Below are positions 9,227-17,448 of a stretch of DNA of 64,000 nt, in pieces. The stretch is from contig JABTUE010000003.1 in the NCBI GenBank assembly GCA_015075515.1, positions 310,001 through 374,000 of the forward strand, read 5' to 3'. Numbering within the stretch: position 1 is the first letter of the stretch; each line of letters begins with the position of its first letter. The notes beneath the pieces are model-generated. The model was not told the DNA's origin. It worked only from the letters and a program-made list of their open reading frames with translations, and ran no database searches. The translations under genes were made by a program, and so were the position numbers. This DNA is from Planctomycetota bacterium. Lineage in GTDB: Bacteria > Planctomycetota > UBA8742 > UBA2392.

Positions 9227-10248
9227 GACCGGGCCGCGCGGCTGGTGATCAAAGCCTCGCGCTCGGCGACACCCCAGCGCGTGCCAAGGTCGGCATAGGC
9301 GTCACCCCAGCCGGGCTTGGTGGCCTTGAAGCGCCGGTGCATCCAGAAGTACTGCTCGGGGTTTTCGCGGACCAGTTGTTCCAGGTGGTCGCGGTAGTCG
9401 CGCATAAGTTGCATCGGGTCGGTTTCGGGCGGATAGGCGAACATGCGGGGTTGTAGAAACTCGAACCGGAACTGCTCCCCCACCCGGCGCGCAAAGGTAT
9501 GGGCCAGCCGCCCGCCGCCGCGCAGGCACAGCCGCGTGAAGTCGGCCTGCCAGGTGCAGGGAATGCCGAAAAACGTTTCGGCGGGCCCGTCGCGGCCGCC
9601 GTTCTGATCCACCAGCACGGCAATGCGGCGGCGTTCCTTGATCGCGCGCATGTAGGCTTTGGCGCCGCCGTCGGCCTCGATCACTTCGTTGCCCAGCGCG
9701 CGGCGGCAGTGAACAACCCAGCGGTTGACCAGCGGCGGACGCAGTTGCTTGGCCAGCACCAGCAGCTTGTCGCGGTGCAGCCGGCCGACGTTCCAGCTTG
9801 CGATTTCCCAGTTGCCGAAATGCGCCGAAAGGTTGAACGCCGGCTTGTCCTCAAAGAACCATTGCAGGTACGGGTGGTCGTCGGGCGTGGCCGCAAAATA
9901 TTCCCGCCAGCGCGCGTCGGTGATGTACCGCGGCGCCAGCAGGCAGTCCAGAAACGTGTACCCGAAGTGCCGCGCGCTGGCCCTGGCAATCCGCGTGCGT
10001 TCCGCCAGCGGCTTTTCCGGAAAGCACAGATCCACGTTGCGCAGCGTCACGCCACGCAGCCGCGGCATCAGCAGCCACGCCCACCACACCGCCACCCGCA
10101 CCCAGAAATAGGCCCAGCGCGGGCCCGGCAGCGTAAGCCACAGCGCCGCCAGCCGCAGCCACAGCTCGATCAACAGCCGCGTCGGGCCCCACAGCACGAT
10201 GCGGGAACCGAGCGATCGTTTGCGCGGTTTCTTTCCGGCCCTGGCCAC
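9223..10248 (-). CDS. Lipid A biosynthesis (LpxL/HtrB-type) acyltransferase, copy 2
   Basis: 341 residues from a GTG at 10248; the frame is open to 10347, overlapping lpxK, and the true start is uncertain because no good ribosome-binding site is visible. The catalytic motif is SAHFGNWE. It shares with copy 1 the blocks PGPRWAYFW, LRNVDLCFPE, VLVDQNGG, FFGIPCTWQADF and the last 40 residues (RRFKATKPGWGDAYADLGTR). Function as for copy 1. It lies between lpxK and copy 1 in one operon. Confidence 0.88.
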   Translation of the reverse strand: MARAGKKPRKRSLGSRIVLWGPTRLLIELWLRLAALWLTLPGPRWAYFWVRVAVWWAWLLMPRLRGVTLRNVDLCFPEKPLAERTRIARASARHFGYTFLDCLLAPRYITDARWREYFAATPDDHPYLQWFFEDKPAFNLSAHFGNWEIASWNVGRLHRDKLLVLAKQLRPPLVNRWVVHCRRALGNEVIEADGGAKAYMRAIKERRRIAVLVDQNGGRDGPAETFFGIPCTWQADFTRLCLRGGGRLAHTFARRVGEQFRFEFLQPRMFAYPPETDPMQLMRDYRDHLEQLVRENPEQYFWMHRRFKATKPGWGDAYADLGTRWGVAEREALITSRAARS

Positions 10249-10303
10249 GGGCCAAGAGTGAATCGCGCGCCCGGCGGAGTCAATTGCGTGTCCGGCCCGG
10301 ACC

Positions 10304-11368
10304 TCAGGACACCGCCGCGGCCAGCGCGGCCAGAAGTTCGGCCTCACCCCTGATCACCGCAAAGCGTACCCGCAGTTCGTGCAGCGGCAGGGGCGTCTGG
10401 GGCAGCCCGGCGCGCAGCTTGACGGCGTCTTTCTGGGTGCATACGGCGACAGTCGCGCCCTGTTCCCGCGACGCGGCCAGAAACGGCACGATCTGCCGTT
10501 CAAACTCGCGCCCGGCCACGGCGGCATGGTCGTCCAGCCGCAGCACGCCCAGCGGCGAAACGCGCGCGCCCAGTTTTTCCAGTGTGCGCACGAACCCCGT
10601 GGGGTTGCCGATGCCGCAGAACGGCGCCACGGTCTGGCCGGCCAGCCACGCCGGTTCCAGGGCGCGGCCTGTGGCCAGTTCAACCAGCTCGCGCGGCACA
10701 TGCGCCGCGTGGGCAACGCCGCCGACAAAACCCTTGCAGCGGATTGTGTCCTCCAGATCGCGCAACCGTTCGGGCGTGGCCACGTCGGCGCGCGTGAACA
10801 CCGCGAACTTCGCGCGCCGCACGCTGCGGATCGGTTCGCGCAGCAGCCCGCGCGGCAGCATCCGCCCGTACCCGAAAGGGTTCAGCGCGTCAAACAGCAG
10901 AATGTCCAGGTCACGTTGCAGCCGCAGATGGCTGAACCCGTCGTCCAGAACCACCACGTCGGCGCCGCCGGACGCGGCCTGGCGCGCGCCCGCCACACGG
11001 TCGGGGTTCTGCACATGCGGCACGCCGGGGCAGAGCTCCTCCAGCACGCGCTGTTCGTCGTTGCCGCTGTCGCCGGCACGGTAGCCGCGGCTGACAATCG
11101 CCGGCTTGCGACCGGCCGCCGCCAGTTGCGCCACCACCCAGGCCACCGCCGGCGTCTTGCCCGTGCCCCCGGTGGTCAGGTTGCCCACACACACCACCGG
11201 CACACCCGCGCCATGCCGGCGCAGGACCCCGGCCCGGTACAGACCAAGCCGTGCCACCGCCGCGGCGGCAAAATGCCACGAGGCCACGCGCAGCACGCCG
11301 CGTTTCAATGTCGCCCAGGGGCCCCGGGTCTGGCCCGAGATCAGGTCAAGGAAGTCGCGCTGGCTCAC
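10304..11368 (-). CDS. lpxK: Tetraacyldisaccharide 4'-kinase
   Basis: 354 residues. It phosphorylates the 4' position of the lipid A disaccharide at the inner membrane. The P-loop is GNLTTGGTGKTP, and the Walker B region is VVVLDDGFSHLRLQRDLDI (the usual form is DDGFQHRRL). An N-terminal amphipathic/membrane helix (about 15-40) precedes the P-loop as in the family. I chose the GTG at 11368 (VSQRDFLDLISG), since that gives the expected N-terminus and has CACAAT six bases upstream; the frame is open to an ATG at 11443. It is followed by two lipid A acyltransferases, so the cluster makes hexa- or penta-acylated lipid A. Confidence 0.92.
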   Translation of the reverse strand: MSQRDFLDLISGQTRGPWATLKRGVLRVASWHFAAAAVARLGLYRAGVLRRHGAGVPVVCVGNLTTGGTGKTPAVAWVVAQLAAAGRKPAIVSRGYRAGDSGNDEQRVLEELCPGVPHVQNPDRVAGARQAASGGADVVVLDDGFSHLRLQRDLDILLFDALNPFGYGRMLPRGLLREPIRSVRRAKFAVFTRADVATPERLRDLEDTIRCKGFVGGVAHAAHVPRELVELATGRALEPAWLAGQTVAPFCGIGNPTGFVRTLEKLGARVSPLGVLRLDDHAAVAGREFERQIVPFLAASREQGATVAVCTQKDAVKLRAGLPQTPLPLHELRVRFAVIRGEAELLAALAAAVS

Positions 11369-11374
11369 GCCGGC

Positions 11375-11380
11375 ATTGTG
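11375..11380 (-). promoter_or_regulatory. -10-like hexamer six bases before lpxK GTG
   Basis: CACAAT (minus strand), GCCGGC, then GTG at 11368. No Shine-Dalgarno is present. It is one of eight genes with this arrangement and supports the short lpxK start. Confidence 0.35.
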
Positions 11381-11547
11381 CCCGGACGCGGGCGCCCTGT
11401 CCTGTGGGCAGGCGCCCGGCAAGTGGCCCCAGCCATTTGTCATGCGGGTGTCATGGCGCCAGGCCGGGGCGCGGGCCCTGTTGCGACAGGGAGCGACTGG
11501 GGCGCGACTGGGGGCGGCGCCGCGTCCGCGCGGGTCTTGGCGGCGCG

Positions 11548-11581
11548 AAAAAACAAAAACGCGAACAGGGGCCTGTTCGCG
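11548..11581 (-). terminator. Strong rho-independent terminator
   Basis: A 9-10 bp perfect stem CGCGAACAG / CTGTTCGCG with a GGGC loop (11560-11581), followed on the minus strand by TTTTTGTTTTTT (11559-11548). It ends whatever is transcribed leftwards from the broken genes at 12029-12613 and insulates lpxK. Confidence 0.85.
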
Positions 11582-12028
11582 AGGGGATCAGAGGATCATA
11601 AGGAATAAAGAAACACAGCAACCGGACAACTCAGCAGCCGGGAAACTGAGCAACCAGGAACGGTGGAAACGGGGAAACAGATTGGCGCCGCGTCTCTACC
11701 TCCGTTACTCCGTGCTCATCCACGGTTCAGGTTTTACAGCCCCAGCCAGTCACCGCGCGGGCAGATGCCACCGGTCACCGGGCGGTCCCCCGTGACGCGC
11801 GCGCGGCGTTCAGAGCCTTCATGACTGGAAACCCGCTCGTCCTGCGCCCGGAATCTGCTCAGCGCTGGGTTCCCAAACAGTTCAGGCACGTTGCGGCCCG
11901 AATGTCTCAAGGTCCGGCCTTTCCGGCCAGCCGGGCTGGCGACTTTCGGATCGGATCTGGGCCGCGCGCAGCTGGACACAGAACCTAAAGTCCGCGCCGC
12001 CACGGCGGTACCGGCATGTCGGGATCGG
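11582..12028. other. Non-coding stretch with short imperfect tandem repeats
   Basis: No gene is supported here. At 11616-11663 three 16-base units follow each other with substitutions (CAGCAACCGGACAACT, CAGCAGCCGGGAAACT, GAGCAACCAGGAACGG). The rest has short open frames with unremarkable codon use and no ribosome-binding sites. Confidence 0.45.
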
Positions 12029-12290
12029 TCAGCGCAGGCTTCGCGTTCCATGCTCGCGCTGGATTCTGTCCAGGTCTGCCGGCCCGATCCGCCCGTCGGC
12101 CAACGCCCCGGCCAGCGCGCTCGATCTGGTGCAGCGTTTCGGCCTGCACCACGTGGCGCGGCATGCGCAACTGCGGCGGAACGCCGCTTCCACGCCGTGA
12201 CCGGGTCGCCCAGCCCCGCCGGCGCCGTGGGCCTGACTTTAAAGGCCGGGTCTTTCGCCACAGGCCAGGGCCGTAGCGTTGCCGGTTTCG
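12029..12290 (-). pseudogene. Frame-broken remnant of a small protein gene
   Basis: Three adjoining segments in three different minus-strand frames each show strong GC at third codon positions and protein-like composition: DPAFKVRPTAPAGLGDPVTAW, then VPPQLRMPRHVVQAETLHQ, then ALADGRIGPADLDRIQREHG ending in a TGA at 12029-12031. Read together they could form one protein of about 85-90 residues with two frameshifts. No family is recognised. It may be true decay or local sequence error. Confidence 0.35.
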
Positions 12291-12315
12291 GCAAAAATCT
12301 GCGCGCCGCGCCCAG

Positions 12316-12613
12316 TCAATGGGAGCGGTCGCGCAGCCGGCGGCGGTCCTCCAGCGCGCGGTACAGGCCGCGCGGGCGGCGCCTGGCCTCGCAGTGGCCA
12401 TTTTCAAGCTTGGCCTGGGGTTGTGGCGCTTCGGTCTGGACTCGTCGTACATCCTGACGCTGTCGCGGTGGATTCAATCAGACGTTCCAGCTCGGCCCCG
12501 CCCTGGGCAATGAACATGCGCTGGGCGCGGTCCAGCACGGCCTGGCGTCCGGCCAGGTCAGGCTCGAGCAGGATGGCTTCAAAGGGTGTGGGACGGTCGG
12601 GATCGTTGCGCAT
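12316..12613 (-). pseudogene. Small protein gene with a probable frameshift
   Basis: The ATG at 12613 has an excellent GGAGG site six bases upstream. The first 45-50 codons (MRNDPDRPTPFEAILLEPDL, then QAVLDRAQRMFIAQGGAELE) look genuine, but the frame then drifts into atypical codons and stops at 12404. The next frame takes over with high third-position GC (LENGHCEARRRPRGLYRALE) and stops at 12316-12318. One frameshift between about 12410 and 12470 would restore a protein of about 98 residues. No family is recognised. Confidence 0.5.
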
Positions 12614-12792
12614 GGGCGCCTCCGTATACAGGCACGGGGGACGACAGGCGCGGCGGGACGGGCGGGGCGTGTCGGCGCAACCGGCCTTGCGGCCGTGGTT
12701 TGCGCCGGAAGAAATTATTCTGTTTTTCGGCGCGAATCAGGGGCCCAGCGTCACGATGGGGTTCCGTCCTCCAGTTGCGCGCGGGGTTGCCG

Positions 12793-12824
12793 AAAAGAAC
12801 GGGAACCCGCAAGGCGGGTTCCCG
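12793..12824 (-). terminator. Terminator of the HEAT-vWA gene
   Basis: An 11-bp stem CGGGAACCCGC / GCGGGTTCCCG with a 3-base loop (12800-12824), followed on the minus strand by TTCTTTTC. It lies 25 bases after the stop at 12849. The remaining bases up to the broken gene at 12613 show no gene. Confidence 0.75.
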
Positions 12825-12848
12825 GATGATCACGGCTTGCGCGGGGCG

Positions 12849-14471
12849 TCAGTCGCCGCGGTTGGAAACGCCGCTGCGGTCCACGTATTCGCCGCCGGTC
12901 ATTTCGGCCAGGGCCTGCATCAGGCGGTTGTCGTGGGGGCCGATACCCACGGTGTTGATCACCATCTTGCGGAAGGTGTTCATGCGCTTGATGTCCAGAA
13001 TGATGTTCTGGGGCTGGCACATGCGGCCGTTGCCCACGGGCACGGTGCGGCCGACATCGGGGATGTTGGTGGTGTCGTCGCTGATGGTGGGCGCGCCGTC
13101 GGTCAGAAAGAACATGGTGGTGGCGCCGCTGAGCATGCATTCAGGGTCCCAGGCGCCGTTTTCCTTGACCTTCATGTCAAGGATCCCCTTTTCATTGATA
13201 CAGAACGCGCGCATCAGGCCGCCGTGGATGTTGGTCAGCGCCGCCCAGTTCAAGGCTTCTACCTTCTTGATGAACTTGTCCTTGTTGGCCTGGTTGGCGG
13301 GAACCAGGTTCTTTACCGACTGATCCAGCAGGCTGTGGTCGGTGTGGTAGACCACAATGTTGAACAGGTAATCAGCGGGCAGATAGCGCAGGGTGTGGAT
13401 CAGCTCAACCTTGGCCAGGTCCAGCTTGCTGACAACCTTGCTGTAGTCTGGCGGCGGGATTTCGGGCTTCTTTTCTTCCTTCTTGCCGTCTTCGCCGGGC
13501 TTGCCGCCGGTGCTGCCCTTGCCGGTCACGGGGTTGTCCTTCTTCTTTTCGGGCGGCGGGGGCGGGCGCTTCATTTCAGGCGGCAGGTTCACGGGGTGCT
13601 GCATGCTGCCGGAAATGTCAATCACGAAGATCACGCGCTTGCCCACGGCCGAAGCCTTGAAGAACTTGGGCACGTCGCGTCCGGCCACGGTGGGCCCTTC
13701 GTGCTGCTTGTCCACCTTTTTGCCGCCCATCTGGACCCACCAGCGCCAGAAGGTGGGGTCAATGTAGGAATCCTCGCCGGTGATTTCGGCCAGAGCCTTG
13801 GCCACGAAGTACTGGATGCGGTCGTCTTTTTTGGCGTCAGTCTTTTCCAGAATGTCGGCCAGGGCCAGCACCAGCCTGTTGCGCAGGTCGGTGTCGCCGC
13901 CCTTGCACAGTTTGGGCGCGTTGTAGACGCAGGTCAGGGTCAGAATCTGGTTCTTTTTGTCCCAGTCCGGTTCCCACTGCTTGATCGTATCCACCAGCAG
14001 CACGCACAGGTCGGAACGGCCGGCATAGCCCAAGGCCTCAATCGCGGCGGCCTTGATGTAAAGTTCCTTGGGTTTGGATTCGCGCACGGCCTTGGCCAGA
14101 ATGGCGTCGGCGGCCGGCACGTTCATTTTGGCCAGACCGCAGAACGTCCAGTAGGCGGCAAACAGTTTTTCGGGCGCGGTCCAGGCCAGGGCGGTCTTTT
14201 CAATTTCGGCCAGGGCTTCGGGGCTGTTCAACTGCGAGATCGCCTCGGCCATGCGGAAGCCCGCCGGGCCGTCCGATTCGGTAGAAACAGCGGCCATGAT
14301 GGCGGCGGCAGCGGCCTTGTTGTTGGCGGCAGCAGCCTGTTCGACGCCCTCGGCGCGGACGTCGGGGTTTTTGTCGGCCATCTTGCCCTGGGCGGCGCCG
14401 GTGCTGACGGCAAAGGCCAGCGGCACGGCCGCCACGGCAAGCATGGTCGCGCGTCGGAATGTGGAAAGCAT
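12849..14471 (-). CDS. Exported HEAT-like / von Willebrand A domain protein
   Basis: 540 residues from the ATG at 14471 (GGAGGATC upstream). Signal peptide about 1-28. Residues 35-235 are Ala/Leu-rich helical repeats of HEAT type. A conserved-looking Trp motif DPTFWRWWVQMGGKK (238-252) precedes the vWA domain, which starts at about 278. The metal site is complete by eye: DISGS (D285, S287, S289), a Thr in TNIHGGLMRAF and Asp in FLTDGAP. A Pro/Lys-rich loop (297-342) is inserted just after the DxSxS motif. The likely role is metal-dependent adhesion or complex scaffolding outside the cytoplasm. A second protein of the same plan is at 40012-42120. Confidence 0.85.
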   Translation of the reverse strand: MLSTFRRATMLAVAAVPLAFAVSTGAAQGKMADKNPDVRAEGVEQAAAANNKAAAAAIMAAVSTESDGPAGFRMAEAISQLNSPEALAEIEKTALAWTAPEKLFAAYWTFCGLAKMNVPAADAILAKAVRESKPKELYIKAAAIEALGYAGRSDLCVLLVDTIKQWEPDWDKKNQILTLTCVYNAPKLCKGGDTDLRNRLVLALADILEKTDAKKDDRIQYFVAKALAEITGEDSYIDPTFWRWWVQMGGKKVDKQHEGPTVAGRDVPKFFKASAVGKRVIFVIDISGSMQHPVNLPPEMKRPPPPPEKKKDNPVTGKGSTGGKPGEDGKKEEKKPEIPPPDYSKVVSKLDLAKVELIHTLRYLPADYLFNIVVYHTDHSLLDQSVKNLVPANQANKDKFIKKVEALNWAALTNIHGGLMRAFCINEKGILDMKVKENGAWDPECMLSGATTMFFLTDGAPTISDDTTNIPDVGRTVPVGNGRMCQPQNIILDIKRMNTFRKMVINTVGIGPHDNRLMQALAEMTGGEYVDRSGVSNRGD

Positions 14472-14594
14472 CAGCCTGATCCTCCGTTCCGGGCTCCACC
14501 GCACGGGAACCGGTCCTCACTGTCAGCCCAGCGATTTGCGGGTTACCCCGCCTCCCTTGTCTGCGTCTTTACTGCCTGTGTCCGCTGCAACAGC

Positions 14595-15812
14595 CTAACG
14601 GCGCGGGGGCGCCCCGCCGCCCTGTCCGCCGCCGCTGAAATTCTGGGTCCAGTACACGCCGCTGTGCCCGACACCAATGATGGTGTGCGGCGCGATCATG
14701 TTGCGGTGGTGTTCGGCGGCGTTGTACCACTGCCACACCGCAGCGTCGCCGTCCTTGGCGCCCATCAGGCAGTTTTCGGCCACGCTGCCACCAAAGCCGG
14801 CGCGTCGGGCGCGGTCCTGGGGCGTGCGGCCGTCGGGGTGCCCGTCAATCACGTGGGCGATGCGGCCGATCTTTTCCTGGTACTGGCTGTGGCGGGTGCA
14901 GGCCTCGACCAGTTGCAGGTTGATGCCCAGCGCGCCGCGGCCCAGCATCAGCCGGTAGTCGTTCAGCACGCGCACGTGGCGCTTGTCCTCGTCGGTCAGC
15001 ATGCCGCCCTGGAGTTTTTCGTTGGCCTCCAGCACGCCGCGGGCGGCGTCGTATTCTTTCTTCTTCACGTCAAGCTGGGTCGCGCCGCTGGCGCGCATGT
15101 ACGCCAGCGCGTTTTCGTGCGGCGCGGGCCATTTGCCCAGATCGGGCGAAAGCTCGCCCAGCCGTCGCGCCAGTTCGTTCAGCTTTTCCGCCGGCTGGGC
15201 CAGGTTCAGACCCATGTTTTCCACGGCGTAGCCCACCGGGTCGCGCCACACCCCGAACAGCGGCTTGCAGGCCTTGTCAACCTCGGGCTGAAGTTTGCAG
15301 CCGTCGGCTTCGGTGTAGGCGGGGTTCATGATCGCCTTGAGCGCCAGAGGCCGGTTGGCCTCAAGCACGCCGCGCAGTTTTTCGACCGTGACACCCGAGC
15401 GCGCCAGGGCCGAAGACAGCGCCCGTTCGGCCTCGGCTTCTTTGAACAGGTCAAAGCTTTTGGCCACCTTGGCGCGCAGGTCGGCGTCGGTGCCGATGCT
15501 TTCCTGCAACTTGGCAAAGGCCTCGTTGACCAGCGTCTTGTCGTTTTCCTTGTCGCTGCTCCACAGGCGCTTGATCGTGCCGATCCAGCCGCTGGCGCTT
15601 TCGGGCAGCTTGGGCTTGGGCGGCTCGGCGCTGGCGGGTTCAATCGCGTCGGGGTCTTTGCCCTCGCGGATGGCCTTTTCACGGGCCTTTTTCTTGCGCA
15701 GTTCCTCGACAAAGCCGTCGTCGTCCTGGGCACGAACCAGGGGCGAGGCCAGCAACGCAAGGCTGACAGCGGCGCAAAGGGTCATGACAAGCACGCGAAA
15801 CGTACGCGGCAT
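14595..15812 (-). CDS. Exported CAP (SCP/PR1-like) domain protein
   Basis: 405 residues from the ATG at 15812, with a signal peptide ending near ALLASPLVRA. The middle is charged and helical (residues 30-270). The C-terminal ~125 residues fit the CAP fold: LNDYRLMLGRGALGINLQL (first helix), CTRHSQY, GGSVAENCLMG, WYNAAEHHRNMIAPH and GVGHSGVYWTQNF, which carry the His and Glu pocket residues of the family. Bacterial CAP proteins are extracellular, with lipid- or peptide-binding roles proposed. It is cotranscribed, or at least co-oriented, with the vWA gene 120 bases downstream. Confidence 0.82.
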   Translation of the reverse strand: MPRTFRVLVMTLCAAVSLALLASPLVRAQDDDGFVEELRKKKAREKAIREGKDPDAIEPASAEPPKPKLPESASGWIGTIKRLWSSDKENDKTLVNEAFAKLQESIGTDADLRAKVAKSFDLFKEAEAERALSSALARSGVTVEKLRGVLEANRPLALKAIMNPAYTEADGCKLQPEVDKACKPLFGVWRDPVGYAVENMGLNLAQPAEKLNELARRLGELSPDLGKWPAPHENALAYMRASGATQLDVKKKEYDAARGVLEANEKLQGGMLTDEDKRHVRVLNDYRLMLGRGALGINLQLVEACTRHSQYQEKIGRIAHVIDGHPDGRTPQDRARRAGFGGSVAENCLMGAKDGDAAVWQWYNAAEHHRNMIAPHTIIGVGHSGVYWTQNFSGGGQGGGAPPRR

Positions 15813-15971
15813 CCTTAAACTCCCGGGGAGCGCGGGCAACACCAACCCCGTCTTGCGCGTCTCCAGTCGCGCCAAACGGGCCGAACAGCAATGTCCGCAC
15901 GGTACTTAAGTTAACCAAATCGGCTTGGGCTTACGAACGAAACCCCGATTGTCTGGTTCGTCACGTCTTTG

Positions 15972-17324
15972 TCATATCGTGCGACGTAACCCCAGCGGTT
16001 GACGGATTTTACGCGACCGGGCGCGGGCCGCGACCAGCACCAGCAGCACCGCCAGCAGTGGCGAGGCGCCCATGCCGGACACGCAACCGGAGACCGCGTT
16101 GCGCGGCGTTGCCTGGTAAGGCCCGACCGGCGGGATCTGCACGTTAAGCGCCAGAGAAGCCGAGTCGCTTGCCCCCACTGTGTCTGTGACCACAACGTTC
16201 AGTGTGTACTGGCCGGGCTGGGCAGGCACGCCGCCCAGTTCGCCCTGCGGAGACAGGCTCATGCCCTGGGGCAGTCCGGTAGCCGCAAAGGCCAGCGCGC
16301 CCGTGCCGCCACCGGCCGTCAGCGTCACAACGGCATAGCTCTGCCCGGCCAGGCCGTCGGGCAATGTCGTCACCACAAGCTGCGGCGGGTTGCTGCTTAC
16401 GCCGTCACCGGTAACCGCAAACACAAACGGCGACGGAAGTGCCGGATCGTTGTGCGTGATCTCGACCGTGGCGGCCTTTGCACCGACCATGGCTGGCGCA
16501 AAGTACACGCCGAACGAGGTTGCCGCGCCGGGCGCCACAACCGACGCCAGCGTGCCGGTGTCAAGGCCGAAGTCCGCGGCGTTGGCGCCGGAAATCGAAA
16601 CGCCGTGCACGTGCAGATAGCCGGGCCCGCCGTTGCGTATTTCAAGCACACAGGCCGGCGGCGGGGGCTGCAGCACGTCGGCCTGGCCGAAAGCGCGGCC
16701 GCCGGCCGCAGCGGCGCCGTGGGCGACATTCAGCGCGCCGTCGTACAGCGAAAATGCCGGCGCCAGGGCCGGCCCGACGGTGAAGATGGCGCTTTCCGCG
16801 CCGTAAGGAAGCAGTTGTGTGACACCCGGCTGCACCGCAAGCACCAGTTCCGGTTGCACCGCGCGACAGGTGACCAGCCCGAAGATCGCTCCCACCGGCG
16901 CGTTGGGCGCCAGATCGGCCGTCAACAGCACGTGCGCGGTGGCACCGGGCGCGATCACCGGCGCGCCGACAGAAACGAACTTGTGCGGGAACTGCGGCGA
17001 GGAAACTTCGGCCAGCAGCGTGTCGCCGGCGTCGAGCATGCCGTCGCCGTTCACGTCGTGCCACAGCCGCACACGGTTCCAGTGGGCGGCGGCCATGTTG
17101 CCAAGGCGGTCAAACGCGAGATCCGTCAGCGTGCCGGGCTGGGTTGAGACGGCATCGCGTTTAAGGGAAACCTGAAGGATCGGCACATCCAGGGCGCCCT
17201 GCTGCACGGTGGCGGCCACGGGCGTGCTGGCGCCGAGCGAAACGCTGGTGCCGCCGATGCCGACGGGGGCGGCGTGCGCCGCGCCGGCGGCCAGCAGGGT
17301 CAGAAGCATGGCGAGTCTGGTCAT
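15972..17324 (-). CDS. Surface protein with Ig-like domains and C-terminal sorting tail
   Basis: 450 residues from the ATG at 17324 (CGGAGA upstream), with a clear signal peptide (MTRLAMLLTLLAAGAAHA). An EF-hand-like DVNGDGMLDAGD occurs near residue 90. The middle has a choice-of-anchor-type Ig module (ISGANAADFGLDTGTLASV ... NDPALPSPFVFAVTG), then a putative Ig repeat (LAGQSYAVVTLTAGGGTGAL ... VPAQPGQYTLNVVVTD). The tail is Cys, Gly/Ser, a hydrophobic stretch and an Arg cluster (GCVSGMGASPLLAVLLVLVA then RARSR), like four other proteins in this window. It is transcribed divergently from an HTH-TPR regulator. Confidence 0.78.
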   Translation of the reverse strand: MTRLAMLLTLLAAGAAHAAPVGIGGTSVSLGASTPVAATVQQGALDVPILQVSLKRDAVSTQPGTLTDLAFDRLGNMAAAHWNRVRLWHDVNGDGMLDAGDTLLAEVSSPQFPHKFVSVGAPVIAPGATAHVLLTADLAPNAPVGAIFGLVTCRAVQPELVLAVQPGVTQLLPYGAESAIFTVGPALAPAFSLYDGALNVAHGAAAAGGRAFGQADVLQPPPPACVLEIRNGGPGYLHVHGVSISGANAADFGLDTGTLASVVAPGAATSFGVYFAPAMVGAKAATVEITHNDPALPSPFVFAVTGDGVSSNPPQLVVTTLPDGLAGQSYAVVTLTAGGGTGALAFAATGLPQGMSLSPQGELGGVPAQPGQYTLNVVVTDTVGASDSASLALNVQIPPVGPYQATPRNAVSGCVSGMGASPLLAVLLVLVAARARSRKIRQPLGLRRTI

Positions 17325-17374
17325 TTTTTGTTTCTCCGGTATGGGATTGTTGTTTTCTGCTGCCGCCGGACAGT

Positions 17375-17436
17375 TTATCCTTTTGGATAAGATCAAGAAG
17401 ATTGGTGTACAAACAAGTTTTACCATTTGGAAAAGA
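17375..17436. promoter_or_regulatory. Candidate operator region between divergent genes
   Basis: The 124 bases between the Ig-protein and the regulator are AT-richer than the surroundings. They hold a perfect inverted repeat TTATCC-TTTT-GGATAA (17375-17390) and a direct repeat TTTGGATAAGA (17382-17392) / TTTGGAAAAGA (17426-17436), 10 of 11 identical, 44 bases apart, about four helical turns. An HTH regulator starts 13 bases further on, so autoregulation is plausible. No firm -35/-10 pair was found. Confidence 0.4.
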
Positions 17437-17448
17437 CCGGAATCCGCC

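Noticed and set aside
11616-11679. 16-base tandem units as a CRISPR or iteron origin
   Set aside because: Only three to four diverged units without spacers and no rep or dnaA gene nearby.
12279-15818. A 1179-codon plus-strand frame
   Set aside because: Antisense to the vWA and CAP genes, which have signal peptides and recognisable domains. Same shadow composition.
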